Source: Tachypleus tridentatus (Eukaryota; Arthropoda; Merostomata; Xiphosura; Limulidae). From it: a DNA stretch of 64,000 nt. Below are positions 1 to 11,081 of the stretch, one piece after another; position 1 is the first letter of the stretch; each line of letters opens with the position of its first letter. The stretch lies in assembly GCF_004210375.1 (NCBI RefSeq), contig NC_134837.1, positions 166,511,310 through 166,575,309 of the forward strand. The letters run 5' to 3'. The notes under the pieces are model-generated. The model was not told the DNA's origin. It made no database searches and saw only the letters and a list, made by a program, of their open reading frames with translations. The translations under genes and the position numbers were made by a program.

Positions 1-574
1 ATTTCAGTAATTCTCACACTGTTCTTACTTTGTACTTGACCCAAAAACTGATTCTTACTTGCAAAAGTAATAGTTATATCTAGTGCACTAAATTATGAAT
101 AAACAAAAGAAGTTTGGAAAGTAAATATAAGTTTGCCTCAGTAATCATAAAGTTAGGATAAACTCTAACGGTAGAGAAAAGTGTTTATAATATTCTTCGT
201 CTAGGTCCTTATGTAATAAAACTTCATCTCTGGCTGAGTCTTCTAGTGTGAGCAAATAATATTGAAAATACAACGCATTTAGCTAATAAAATCTGCTCAC
301 ACAAAAGTTAGAAGACAGATTATTTAATATTTGAGAAGAGGAAGATAAGAATTAAAAAGACAAAGATGGACGAATAGTGTTAAAATAGTCACAAATATTT
401 CTAGTTATATAGAAATTAACGAAGTTTTATACAATTTGGCACTATCCGTCATCTTTACATAATGATTATTAATACAAGAACAGTGAGTTTTTTTGTTTTT
501 TGTATGATAATTTGAAGTTTTGTTGTTCAGCGTAAAGTTCACAGTAGGCTAACAATGCTCTTTCCAGCGTAGTT
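1..574. other. Unassigned AT-rich sequence
   Basis: No convincing exon, RNA gene or repeat was recognised here. Reading frames are short and interrupted. Confidence 0.5.
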
Positions 575-649
575 GTGTGTGTTTTTTATAGCAAAGCCGT
601 TACGAGCTATGTGATGAGTTCGTAGACTTGCCGCTGTACCAGCGGGGGC
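575..649 (-). repeat. SINE family 2, internally deleted fragment
   Basis: The stretch begins GTGTGTGTTTTTTATAGCAAAGCC and ends CGCTGTACCAGCGGGGG, which are the 3' tail and 5' head of the second tRNA-like SINE family of this window (better copies at 36225 and 45790). The middle, with the B-box-like GAATCGAACC block, is missing, so this copy is internally deleted. Confidence 0.6.
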
Positions 650-746
650 ACCAGCGTAGCAATTGAAGACAAATTTTTAGCTTTTCAAAACCCACATACC
701 TTTGAGCCACGGAAGGTTTGGTATGAAAGAAGATATTAAAACTCTT

Positions 747-862
747 TATTTGCAGTTAAGCACAAAGCTACGAAAGGGACTATCTGTGCTCTGCGCAGTA
801 AGGGTATCGAAAGCCGGTTTCTAGCGTTTAAGTCCGCAGAATGCCACTTTGCCACTAGGGTA
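747..862 (-). repeat. SINE family 3 copy (reverse orientation)
   Basis: TTAAGCACAAAGCTACGAAA, GGGTATCGAAAGCCGGTTTC and the closing GCCACTAGGG match the third short tRNA-like SINE of the window (compare 1794 and 50316). It is about 115 bp, moderately diverged, with no clear target duplication. Confidence 0.65.
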
Positions 863-1102
863 GTAAAAGCGAAACCCAATTGTTACGTAAATATGAAGGC
901 GTATTATACAAAGTAAAGTAGTAGAAATATTTAATCTTTTTAATGTTTTACAAACGGATACCTTGAAAGGTGACACCTTCTAATTATGATTAATACACGA
1001 TACACTGTCATATGTGAGTCTCTCTCTCTGAAATTTGGGTATATACAATTTTTATACCCAGGAGGGTCAGGTACATCGAGACCTCTTTCTCCAATGTGAG
1101 TC

Positions 1103-1370
1103 TTATTTGTTTTGAATTTCGCGCAAAGCTATTCGAGGGCTATCTGCGTTAACCGTCCCTAATTTAGCAGTGTAAGACTAGAGGGAAGGCAGCTAGTCAT
1201 CACCACCCACCACCAATTCTTGGGTTACTCTTTTACCAACGAATAGTGGGATTGACCGTCACATTATAACGCCCCCACGGCTAAAAGGGCGAGCATGTTT
1301 GGCGCAACAGGGATGCGAACCCGCGACCCTCGGATTACGAGTCGCACGCCTTAACCCACCTGGCCATCAT
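1103..1370 (-). repeat. SINE family 1, full-length copy with target duplication
   Basis: Reverse-orientation copy of the main SINE. It starts with the GTTT-rich tail and GCGCAAAGCT, and ends in a tRNA-like head read backwards (GGATTACGAGTCGCACGCC...TGGCCAT). The 9 bp word ATGTGAGTC flanks it at 1094-1102 and 1371-1379. The head mixes features of both head subtypes: GGTGGGTTAAGG together with GCGTGCGACT. Confidence 0.85.
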
Positions 1371-1379
1371 ATGTGAGTC

Positions 1380-1793
1380 AATAAAAGAAATTGAGATTAT
1401 TCGTATAAAAATAACACAGCTTTCATATGTAAGAAAATGATAAAAAGGGAACTTCAGATTCACAGCTGAAACTAGAAGTTCCTATAATTTTTGAGCCAAT
1501 ACTTTGTAAATATTAATGATGTCAATACCAAGCATACAAGAGAAATAATTTATAATACATGCATTAAAGACTGTGAAAACGTTATTATTTTAATTTATCG
1601 CTATACATAATAATTTAAAATAAAACTGATAAACTTTTTTATTAAAAGAAATAACCACATATACGTATATAAATATTGACAAAAAAACAACACATTAAAA
1701 ATATATTATTCTTAAGTTAACATGTATTTTAACCTTTAACTAGGTCTTTATATTTTCAACATGCCTTGCTATTTATGGTCTGTTACTAGTGCA
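1380..1793. other. Unassigned AT-rich sequence
   Basis: Very AT-rich, with no supported gene or repeat. Confidence 0.5.
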
Positions 1794-1920
1794 TTGCCCC
1801 CCAGGGACATCGCAGCATGTCTTCGGGCTTACATCGCTAGAAACCGGTTTTCGATACCCATTGTAGGTAGACCACAGACAGCCCATTGTGTTATATTATG
1901 CTTAATTATCAACGAACAAT
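1794..1920 (+). repeat. SINE family 3 copy
   Basis: Forward copy: GCCCCCCAGGGACATCGCAG, then the B-box-like GGTTTTCGATACCCATTG, then ACAGCCCATTGTGTTATATT and a decayed tail. It pairs with the reverse copies at 747 and 50316. A 71-codon open frame across it (1761-1976) is chance. Confidence 0.65.
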
Positions 1921-2170
1921 ATCAGTGCACCATCAGCAAGAAACGTGCGATACCTAAAACATATAACCACGTTTAACTTTCAGCACTTTTAGACCAATAG
2001 CTTTTTGCATTCTTTTTCATCTAATAGTGTTATGAACTTTCATTTCAGTACATTTTCCATAAAATAACAACATTTTAATTCATTGCAACTTATTAAACTT
2101 ATAGAAAATAAAATGTAATTAAACTTATTTCCTTTGTGTAAACATAACCTATCAAATTAATAACTATAAA
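1921..2170. other. Unassigned AT-rich sequence
   Basis: No supported feature. Confidence 0.5.
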
Positions 2171-2177
2171 CATCCTT

Positions 2178-2245
2178 CTGATAGCCACAGTGGGCAGAGC
2201 ACAGATAGCTGACTAACTAACTTTGTGCTTATTACACATTTATAT
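2178..2245 (+). repeat. SINE family 3, 3' fragment
   Basis: ATAGCCACAGTGGGCAGAGC, ACAGATAGCTGACTAACTAA and CTTTGTGCTTATTA match the 3' half of family 3. The head is absent. Confidence 0.5.
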
Positions 2246-2651
2246 TCTTCAAGATGTAGACCACACTTACAAATGGTAAAGGTACAGTTTTGAACGATGT
2301 TTAGGTGTAAGCATATGTTTCCAGTTTAATAATTATTGCTTGAGAAAATTAATTGTTCTCTTCTATGTAAGTAAACTTCACCATCACACGATGATATAAT
2401 ACTATGTAACATAAATTTTGTTATTGAATAGAATGTGTTATTTCTTAATTGCCTATGTTGTAAAAGTACAGAAAATGGCCATTATTCCCTTCAACCTTTG
2501 CTTTTGTGACCTGGATAATAAAATTTAGAAATTAACCTATTTTCTATGTAAAAACGGGCAAATTTGCACATTTCCATTCACACAAGGTCTGAATAAAACA
2601 ACATATGAATCAAAAATTACATGTATTTATACTAAACTTGTATACAAATGT
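2246..2651. other. Unassigned AT-rich sequence
   Basis: No supported feature. Confidence 0.5.
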
Positions 2652-3420
2652 TTACAAGTGAGTAGGTTTTTGAGATTTGCGACTGTAATATAAATCACTT
2701 TCACGTATCAGCTCCTTAATGTAGTCTCCCATCATGTTTTCGTTATACGCTCCTTGTCAGGGGCATTCAAAGTCCAGTATATCTTGGGCAAAGCTGCCCC
2801 AAGCTTTTTTCTTTCTTACTGAGTTTCTTGGGGAATTCTGTGCACTCCAGGATATTCTTTATTTGTGGTCCAACGAAGACATCAGCTTTGACCTTTGCCT
2901 CAGACAGCTTAGGGAAGAAGTCTCGAAGATACTTGATGGCTGCAAACTCCTTGTCAAGAGCTGTGACAAATTGTTTCATAAGATCCAATTTTATGTGCAA
3001 TGGTGGGAACAACACCTTCTGGAGGTCCACTAGTGGCTCACACTTGACATTGTGCCTCCCCACAGAGAACTCGATCCATTGTGTTCAGTACTTCCTGTTG
3101 TAGTACGCTGCGGTGTCCCTGTAGTCCCAAAGGCAAAAATAACAGGGAAACTTGGTAAATGCTCCTTGGAGACCCATCAGGAATGTCACCATTTTGAAGT
3201 ATCTGATAACCTCCCAGCCATATTCATTATACTTCAAGGCTTCTAGCAAGGTCTTGATGCTGTTGTATTTCTCTTTGAAGTGCACCGAATAAGCCAGGGG
3301 AAGAGACGGATACTTATTCCCGTTATGGAGCAGCTCAGCTTTGAGGCTTCTGGATGAGTTCAATGACGAGTCTCCACTCGTCCGGGTTACAGGCTATTTC
3401 AATTGCTTCAGCACTCAATT
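2652..3420 (-). pseudogene. Decayed transposon-type ORF (PPLHIKLGLMK family)
   Basis: Read on the - strand, three frames give consecutive parts of one protein. They run from SAEAIEIACNPDEWRLVI near 3419-3362, to NGNKYPSLPLAYSVH and YNEYGWEVIRYFKM with FPCYFCLWDYRDT (3363-3085), to LFPPLHIKLDLMKQFV and FVGPQIKNILE (3063-2767), and finally QGAYNENMMGDYIKELIRE with a stop at 2654-2652. I recognise this as a multicopy protein seen repeatedly in arthropod and cnidarian genomes and probably carried by a mobile element. I cannot name its superfamily with certainty. There are frameshifts near 3360 and 3080. The segment that normally follows the GPQI motif (acidic stretch and HQDI region) is deleted between about 2770 and 2750. 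It is clearly non-functional. Confidence 0.75.
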
Positions 3421-3789
3421 CACCTGAAATGTTCTGAAAAATGGGTAAAATTGAAAATTTCTTTACCGAGGTGACAAAAGCAATGTTTGAAGAAAAATAT
3501 AGGTCTTTTGTTTTTTACTTTAGGCATAAACAATTGGGAAATAACACTTTCTGCCCAGGAACAAGAAAGAGTAAAAATTTTGATACATAGTGTAATTAAT
3601 AATTCAGTGCAGGTAGTTGAAGACAAGAATGTTGATTGAAATATTTTTATAAGAACCTGTTTCAAGGTGATCATGTGGCCGTCGAAGGTCTTCAAGAGTT
3701 GATGAATTTTCGATTTTCTTTAACCAGATTTGTGTATTCTGGTGCTAATACAATATGTCATGTTAAAAAGAAAGCCAGTATATTTGATG
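3421..3789. other. Unassigned sequence
   Basis: Short open frames on both strands (for example 3420-3695 on the - strand) carry no recognisable motif. This could be further decayed sequence of the neighbouring transposon-type ORF. Confidence 0.4.
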
Positions 3790-3798
3790 CCGCTTTCT

Positions 3799-3824
3799 AT
3801 ACACACACACACATATATATATAA
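3799..3824 (+). repeat. AC/AT dinucleotide microsatellite
   Basis: A run of (AC)n passes into (AT)n immediately upstream of the SINE at 3842. Confidence 0.85.
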
Positions 3825-3841
3825 AGTTGGAATTCACAGTG

Positions 3842-4120
3842 GGGCCCGGCATGGCCAGGTGGTTAAGGCACTCGACTCGTAATTTGAGGGTCGCGGGTTA
3901 AAATCCCAGTCACACTAAACATGCTCGCTCTTTCAATCATAGGTGCGTTATAATGTTACGGTCAATCCCACTATTCGTTGGTAAAAAAAAGTAGCCCAAG
4001 AGTTGGCTGTGGGTGGTGAATACTAGCTACCTTCCCTCTAGTCTTACACTGCTAAATTAGAGACGATGAGCGCAGATAACCTCCGTGTAACTTTGCGTGA
4101 AATTCAAAACAAACAAAAAA
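3842..4120 (+). repeat. SINE family 1, full-length copy
   Basis: Complete forward copy. The tRNA-like head starts GGGCCCGGCATGGCCAGG, with an A box around GGCCAGGTGG, a threonine-type anticodon loop CTCGTAA, and a degraded B box (GGGTTAAAATCC). The SINE body and a short (AAAC) tail follow. It ends directly against LINE-derived sequence. Partial target duplication: ACAGTGG before and GCAGTGG after. Confidence 0.85.
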
Positions 4121-4790
4121 TCCTTGCAGTGGACGAGTAGCTGGTGTCCCTCAAGTAGGGGTGGTTAGCCCTATCCTATTCGACATGTACGTGAATTGTA
4201 TGCCTCTAAAAGAACCAAATAATGGATACTCCCGACAGTTCGCAGACGATGTGGCAGTTTGGTAAAGTGCACCGACACCAGCAATAGCAGCCACTAACAT
4301 ACAACCGCAACTAAATAGAATAAGCGAATGTTGTCAAAAGTATAGAATCAAAATAAACACAACGAGTAGTGTTCACAAAGTTAACTAAACATAAAAAAGC
4401 ACAACCTCAAATCTATATGAATAGAGCATTCCTTCAGATTGCTACATCTGCAAAATTTTTAGGACTACATTTGACTCAAAGCTAACGTGGGTAAACCACA
4501 TAAATAATATTAAAACAAAAATATGGTGAAGAACAAACTATGCTAGGAGTCTAACTGGTAAAAATAGTGGAGCAACGGCAGATAACATCATAAAAATATA
4601 TAAAACATACATTAGACCCGTCATTTACTATGCAGCCCCTGCATGGATAAATGTAAGTAAAAAAACTACTACAAACAGCACAAAATACATTACTTACAAC
4701 AGTTTATAAAGTACCCAAAACTTCATCATCATAATTTATACATAAATACGCACACATAGAAACAATATAAAAAACTTTTGTATTTACATA
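4121..4790 (+). pseudogene. LINE reverse transcriptase relic (Jockey/CR1 type)
   Basis: Forward frames read AGVPQVGVVSPILFDMYVN, then RQFADDVAVW with the FADD catalytic box near 4239-4260. Further on come AKFLGLHFDSKLTWVNHINN (about 4450-4505) and IYKTYIRPVIYYAAPAWIN (about 4600-4650). These are the palm and thumb motifs of a non-LTR retrotransposon reverse transcriptase, in the order expected for Jockey/CR1-like LINEs. Stops (for example TGGTAA straight after FADDVAVW) and frameshifts break it. The 5' part is missing: the sequence begins abruptly at the 3' end of the SINE. No 3' UTR or target duplication could be defined. Confidence 0.8.
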
Positions 4791-5124
4791 TACAAAATTC
4801 ACCGTATCAGATGACTATTTGAGAAATATATTAATATTATGGCTAGTTTTCTAGAGAATGAATTAAGGTATATACGTTTCGGTTTTTTAATGAACGTGTG
4901 TTGAGTCATCGTTTGGTAAGTGCATGATTATGAAAGATCTTTTTTCTTGTAATCTGTTCAAATACATTTGTAACCTAGGCTAGGCATAACCAGACGATTA
5001 GCACTATTCATTTTTATAACCGCTGTTTTGTAAGCAAGCATTTTGCTAAATTTACATTTATCAAAATGCCTGATTTTTAATTATATCATGTAGTTGGACA
5101 AACTTCTCTTATTACCATACATTT
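4791..5124. other. Unassigned AT-rich sequence
   Basis: No supported feature. Confidence 0.5.
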
Positions 5125-5327
5125 AATCTCAGGATGGCGGGTTCGAGTCTCCGTCGCACCAAACGTGAGGGCATTATAATGTCACAGTGAGTCCCACTCT
5201 TTATTGGTAAAAGAGTAGCCCAAGAGTTGGCGGTGGATGGTGATGACTAGTTGCCTTCCCTCTAGTCTTACAATGCTAAATTAGGGACGGCTTTGCCCGA
5301 AGTTCAAAACAAACAAACAAACAAACA
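5125..5327 (+). repeat. SINE family 1, 5'-truncated copy
   Basis: It begins within the anticodon arm (AATCTCAGGATGGCGGGTTCGAG), keeps the B box and body, lacks part of the body after CACCAAACGTGAGGGC and before the tail, and ends in (AAAC)n. Confidence 0.8.
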
Positions 5328-5384
5328 TTTATTACTATGGTATGTTAAAAGCCAAAAGAGAAAAAAATATGTGCTACTGCTATG

Positions 5385-5626
5385 TTTGTTTGTTTGAATT
5401 TCGCGCAAAGCTACCCGAGGGCTATCTGCGTTAGCCGTCCCTAATTTAGCAGTGTAAGACTAGAGGGAAGTCACCACCACCCACCGCCAACTCTTGGGCT
5501 ACTCTTTTACCAAGGAATAGTGGGATTGACCTCACATTATAAGCGTGTTAAGGCGTGCGGCTCGTAATCCGAGGGTCGCGGGTTCGCATCCCCGTCGCAC
5601 CAAACATGCTCGCCCATGCCGGGCCC
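5385..5626 (-). repeat. SINE family 1 copy with inverted tRNA head
   Basis: From 5385 to 5542 this is a normal reverse-orientation SINE body (tail GTTTGTTTG, GCGCAAAGCTACCCGAGG...CACATTATAA). From 5543 to 5614 the sequence switches to forward orientation: GCGTGTTAAGGCGTGCGGCT through the B box GGGTTCGCATCC to ACATGCTCGCC. From 5615 to 5626 the reverse-orientation terminal CATGCCGGGCCC resumes. Perfect 12 bp target duplications (GCTACTGCTATG) lie at 5373-5384 and 5627-5638, so the whole composite behaves as one insertion with a 72 bp internal inversion of its head. Confidence 0.9.
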
Positions 5627-5638
5627 GCTACTGCTATG

Positions 5639-7435
5639 AAAACTTGTGACCACCAATTAATAATGACTACAATGGGAAATGTAACCGACTGGTCAAGGTT
5701 GTGAAGTGCAACAAATTTTATCTAATCTGATCATATCGAACTATACTAGGCAAATGACATTACAAAAACATTTGCATAGCAGATAACAACCAAACATTAA
5801 CCATTCATCACATGTACTAACGAAACCAATTCCGTTAACTCAAGGTGTTTTATTTACTTTATCTTCTCCCCTATAAAGTAGAACCTGGAAATAAGGGCAA
5901 AAAGTACTTCATCCCCCTCTCATTTGTTCTTGTCCTGTTGTAGGTGGAAATGGGACAAATGTGTGTAATACTTTATATGGCTGAGGTTTGGGTTATTTGA
6001 TTAATTTATAAAGAAAAATAAGTTACACAGTTTACACTTAAACGTTGTGGCCAATCGTTTGCATTCCATAATGTTTCATTGATTATTTGGTGAACAAGAG
6101 GTCTTCAAAGAGCGTAACTGTGACTTTTGTTATAATTTTTGATGAACACAATCAACTTTTCTCATTCTAATCAAGCAATCTGAGTATTACATTTATTATT
6201 TGTGAACCAGCTGCGAGATATACTCCTCGAAGAATCGAATATCTTGAAAAATGTATGTCAATCTCGAAAAATAGTCCAATTTATATAAGCAGAGGATCCT
6301 TGGAAAAATATCATGTTTACTTTCGTTCTTAGCTTAAAAAGGTAAAATGTTTACTTTATCAACATTTCAAAATGTGGTTTATATGCAGTTTGAAAATGCT
6401 TACAAAATTTATACATTAGAAATCTCTTTTATGCAATACTGATCTTGTTTCGTGTGCTAATTACACATGGTTAAGGCACGTGCCCTACTTAGGAATTTGA
6501 AGTTAAATATATATCATGATGTTAGAGCATATGGCAAGGTCTAGATGTTTGCCTTATTCCAGTTCTACAAAGAGCCATATCTACAATTTTGATCTGAAAA
6601 AAGGAAAATTCATACTGAGATAATCACAGCTTCAGAATACAGAGAACTCAGATAACTGAGAATCAATGTGGTGGAGGTCCTGAGACTGAGTAGAGAACCT
6701 ATAAATGATACCCAGACTGTCATAGATCATAACAGCTTTACCTAAAATGTGAATGTTATCACCTAAGACAAATAAAAAGGATACTATAGGTGACACTAAT
6801 GAAGGAAGTCTGTCAATAGTTTTTTCTTAAAACCAAGAACGCTAGCAAGTACTTATTTAATAGTAAAGTCGGTGACCTGTGGAACAAGTAGTAGTTTATA
6901 GAAGATGAAAAGCATACTGCTAGAATCACAATAGGTCATGAAGAACCTTGGAGTTGTAAAAAAGTGGATACGACTTTTCTATGGTTAATCATTACTCTAA
7001 TACTTAGGAGTAAAGATCAGACATGCATCAAAATATAGGGGTCTCTGGGCATGAATCATACTCTCTGAACCTGGTTTTGCAGCCTGGTGTTGGCTAAGAT
7101 GCCACGAGAGATGTCTTGCAACTGGAGCCACAGATCACTATCAAAGACATGAAGCAGAATTTTCTACCAGTGTTCAAAAATGCAGCTAAGTTTCATCTTT
7201 CAACTGGATTACTGCTTAAAACAGTTTGACTCAAAAACAGGTTAAATCTTGAAAATTCAGCCTTAGGTTTGATAAGTACTTGGACAAGAATTAGCTCTGT
7301 GATCCAGTGGTGAAGTATCAGAAGTGTAGCTATCAAAGTTATAACTCAGAACAGAACTGATGTTACCATTGTTACATGTAAATTCTGAAACAACTTGCCT
7401 AATATTATATTCATATATAATTCGTTGTTGGTATA
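5639..7435. other. Unassigned AT-rich sequence
   Basis: No coding exon, RNA gene or known repeat could be supported. The missing 5' exons of the PRODH2-like gene downstream were sought here without success. Confidence 0.45.
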
Positions 7436-7439
7436 TATA

Positions 7440-7463
7440 TGCGTGTGTGTGTGTGTGTTTATA
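7440..7463 (+). repeat. GT microsatellite
   Basis: A GCGTGTGTGTGTGTGTGT run, followed by AT-rich sequence with short ATAT tracts. Confidence 0.8.
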
Positions 7464-7593
7464 GTTACAGTTATATATATGGCTATCAAGATTATAAGTC
7501 ATGAAAGTAAGAAATGACCTCATTATTGCTACTACATTTAAGTCCTGAGACATCTTGTCAAACATTATGAGTATATGTGATTAAATTTTCTGT

Positions 7594-7628
7594 TGATATA
7601 TATATATATATATAAATATATATATTTC
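7594..7628 (+). repeat. AT microsatellite
   Basis: ATATATAT tract, interrupted once, then a short GTGTGTGT stretch. Confidence 0.8.
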
Positions 7629-7639
7629 TGTGTGTGTGT

Positions 7640-10042
7640 AGTGTGTCAAACATATATGAACATTACATTATGATAATCTTACATGTTGTATTTAACACAT
7701 GTAAAAATTACACAAATAACACTACTGTCAAGGAACCAATGAATAAAACAAAGCATATAATTTGAATGTTAAGAGTGCAATATACGAAGAGAATCAGTGA
7801 TTACTGGCATTTGAGGCATCATTGAAAGACACCTAATTTTAATAGTTAATATTAGTTAAGTAGTGTAATATTTAATAAAAGAGATAAAAGAAACTGGTCA
7901 ACTCTTATTACGTTTGAAAGAAAACACGGTTCTTACTGGATGTTTTTGGCAATGTTAATAAAGGATATTTTTTGTTATTCAAAATTGGAATTGCTATGAA
8001 TTTTTTACTGAACATTTCTATTTTGGCAGAAAATTGCAGTTAAAGCATGCTCCGATAGACTGAGTGTATGCTTGAGAAAGAAAATAACTCATATACAGAA
8101 GTAAAATGTGGTTATTTAGAATTATACTTCATTTTCAAGACAGAGACTTGCGGAAACAAAATGTTTGAGTTAATGGAATATCGATGTCAGAATTTGAGAA
8201 CAGTGCTGACCCAAATTGATCCAAATTTACTTATATTTATAAAGCCCAGTATTTATAGTTTTACACTTCCTTTCTCGAACGAACACGAACTTTGTTGCTT
8301 CCTCAACTAGAAAATTGTAAAAGGCTCACTTGCATGTAGAGAGTAGATATAACAGTTTGGTAGTGGTGCAGTGAGAAGCCCAGCTATGGGCTGGTCAAGA
8401 GTGTACCCAAGAAGAGACTTGGTAGAAAAAGTTCATAGGTGCTTGGAATACACCAAGTATTCACATATTAACATATGAATGTAGAAATTTTGCTTGACCA
8501 GGAAATAGATTTAACATTTGTATTTCAAAACGTGTTTTATGAACAAATTCTAGTTGCAACTAAACCATTATAACTTTGAAACCTAAACTTTTAACTGAAC
8601 TTCTGATTATTCAGAAAATAGCTTGACCAAGCCTTTTTATTCTGACTTTTTCATATAAGATTAATTTATCAACATTACAGGCTATTTTATTTCTTCAACT
8701 ATCCAGAAGTAGTAGCTATTCATTCATTGTTACACATACCATGCTGTTTTCTTTCATATTCTTTAGTGATTCCGAAGTATGTTTAAAGTATCCAAGACTC
8801 CAGAAGTGAATTTAACGACTGCCGATATTCCTTCATTGCAATTAGATGAGGATATTTGAGCCAATCACCCGATGTCCACGCTATTTCAATTGATACCAAT
8901 GTACTAGCTTTTGAGCTTTAGGAGATAGTTGTGTCTCCAGCAACCACTATTTTACTGTCAGACGTACCGCAAATGCCAAAAATACCACCATTTATTTCAA
9001 TAAACATCTTAATTAACAAAACAATCCCAACTTTCAAATAATTTATTTATAACATATTATTACAGATTTCGTTATTACCTTATCAAAGCTTTTGTATAAA
9101 CTTTAAGAACTCACTATGTATATGCTTAAAACATGGTACATACTGTGTGATGGTCAAAGTAACTTTGAAGGAAGAGGTAGCGGCGAAAGTAGTGACGGTG
9201 AGTGTGCTTCCTGTTACCCACTTTTAGCACCCATTTTGTAATGTCCTTCCACAACGTTTCACATGATTAATTAATTGACAGTCTGACCCCAGAAGTGATT
9301 TACAGGTCGAAGTTGAAAAGTCACGCGTTAAAGTAAGAAGTAAATATAATATAAGAAATGGCTCTTCATATCAATCTTATTGTGACTGTTGGAGTAGAAC
9401 CTACAGTTAAATTTATATATTAGTGGAAAAGTGACGGCCATTTTTATTGCTTTCCTCCATAGAGAGTGGTAGTGCGTCTTCTAAGACATTTAAGATGTTT
9501 GTGTGCTCTCACCATCATTGTGGGTTATAGAAAACCTAATAAACTTTTTGTGTAAAGATGTGGAACCATTTATTAATGTTGTTATCATTAACTAACATTA
9601 AAGAAAATAAATGCTCAGTAACGAAAATAATGGAATGAGGGGGATTGTGAACCCATTATCATGCCCCTAGTTTAAAAATATCATCCCACAAAGTTTGGTT
9701 GAGAGTGGCTTAATGACCAAGAAATAGTTAGAAAACAGACAAACACGCAGAGTTATTATAGTATTTTATGCATACAAATATTGATTATGATGTTTTTAGA
9801 TTCTTCAGCATTTCCATAAAAGAGTACATTAAGAGATTGTTGTGGTTCTCTCAAAAGTTGTATTTTAACTTTGCCATTACCAAAACACGGTTATGGCTTT
9901 CCATTGGGATACCTTTTTTTTGCCCTGCAAATCTCACATTATATAGACCTTCTTTTAACATCAAAAGTAGAATCTGATTCGCAATCATAGTTGGGATCAT
10001 AATCATAAGCTGTTTAAAAACACATTCTAGATTTCCATTCAA
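7640..10042. other. Unassigned AT-rich sequence
   Basis: An 80-codon open frame at 8068-8310 and a 69-codon frame at 9768-9977 show no recognisable motif and were judged chance. No RNA gene was seen. Confidence 0.45.
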
Positions 10043-10307
10043 TTTGTTTTTTTTTGCAATTTCGCGCAAAGCTACTCGAGGACTATCTGCGCTAGCCGTC
10101 CCTAATTTAGCAGTGTAAAACTACAGGGAAGGCAGTCATCACAACCTACCGTCGACCTTTGGGCTGCTCTTCTACCAACGAATAGCGGGAATAACCGTCA
10201 TATTATAACGCCCCTACGGTTGAAATGGCGAGCATGTTTGGCGTAACAGCGATTCGAACCGTGACTCTCACTTTACGAGTCGAGCGCCCCAACCACCTGG
10301 TCATGCA
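10043..10307 (-). repeat. SINE family 1 copy
   Basis: Reverse-orientation copy from GTTTTTTTTTGCAATTTCGC to AACCACCTGGTCATGC. It is full length but more diverged than most. Flanking words TTTCCATTCA and TTTTCATTTA are a possible imperfect target duplication. Confidence 0.85.
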
Positions 10308-10329
10308 AAGGCATTTTCATTTAGAAACA

Positions 10330-10640
10330 GTAACTATTCTTTGATCTTGATATTCCCTGTCTTGATTCCATTAGCAACAATTTCTGCAACTGATTCTTTC
10401 GTTCTTCTTGTCATTTTGCAAATATTTTCTTTTTGTGTGTCAGCACTTTCATCAGCTGGCACTTGTACGTTTCTTCCAACTATCCTTTCCCTATCTCGAT
10501 CTTGTGTTGTAGCATTTTCGTCAGGTGTTTCTTGTTCTCTTCTTCAAGTTATCCTTTCTTCATCTAGAGCTTGTCTTGCAACAGTTTCATTTGTTATTTC
10601 TTGCGATTTCCTTCCTTCCACGCTCTGAGCTATCTTTGGT
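10330..10640 (-). pseudogene. Degenerate tandem peptide-repeat coding relic
   Basis: The - strand translates as a charged, imperfect tandem repeat with a unit of about 20 codons. Visible parts include ETPDENATTQDRDRERIVGR, NVQVPADESADTQKENICKM and TRRTKESVAEIVANGI, ending at a stop near 10341. The next unit upstream (around 10560) is out of frame. Repeats of the form E-x-[PA]-x-[EQ]-x-A-x-R-Q-x-R-x-R occur in proteins carried by Helitrons and other large DNA transposons, which is the best guess at origin. Both the family and functionality are uncertain. Confidence 0.4.
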
Positions 10641-11081
10641 TTCCATGAATACAACGACATCAAAACTCGTTTGGACGTCTTGACATACTTGGGTGTGGAT
10701 GTAGTTTGCGTGTGCACTTCATAAAGCCAACTGTTCTGGAAACTTCAAACAACCACTACTTACATACATATAGATATATATTATAACATTTACTTCCAAT
10801 TATTATCGAGGCAGGAAGCAGCATGCGACCTCTTTGAGGTAATGGTGAAATATTTGTTTTCACTCGCTTAATTAATTGACGGCAATTAGCCGCGTTAGAG
10901 AAAATCTAATAATTGTTTTTGTGGTGTAAGTTCGTGGCATAATCTATGAATATAGTCAACATTAACTTACGCTAAAAATAATAAACGCTGAATAATATAA
11001 CATAAAGAACTTGTAAGAACAGAGAAGTTACTAACATGACAATTTAAAGCATAACTGTTTTTTGTTGTTGTTTTTTTTCAG

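Noticed and set aside
3842..3920. Functional threonine tRNA gene in the SINE head (and in the other SINE heads)
   Set aside because: Acceptor-stem pairing is poor, the 3' side runs straight into SINE body, and many copies carry damaged B boxes. These are SINE promoters, not tRNA genes.
7400..7640. CRISPR-like or tandem-repeat array
   Set aside because: The repeats are simple GT and AT microsatellites without spacers.
9130..9200. Possible first exon (MVKVTLKEEVAAKVVT before GTGAGT) for the PRODH2-like gene
   Set aside because: Too short, no match to the family's N-terminus, and no acceptor or connecting exon to test the phase.
10341..10628. 95-codon + strand open frame, Ser/Leu-rich
   Set aside because: The opposite strand shows a charged tandem repeat that explains the open frame better.
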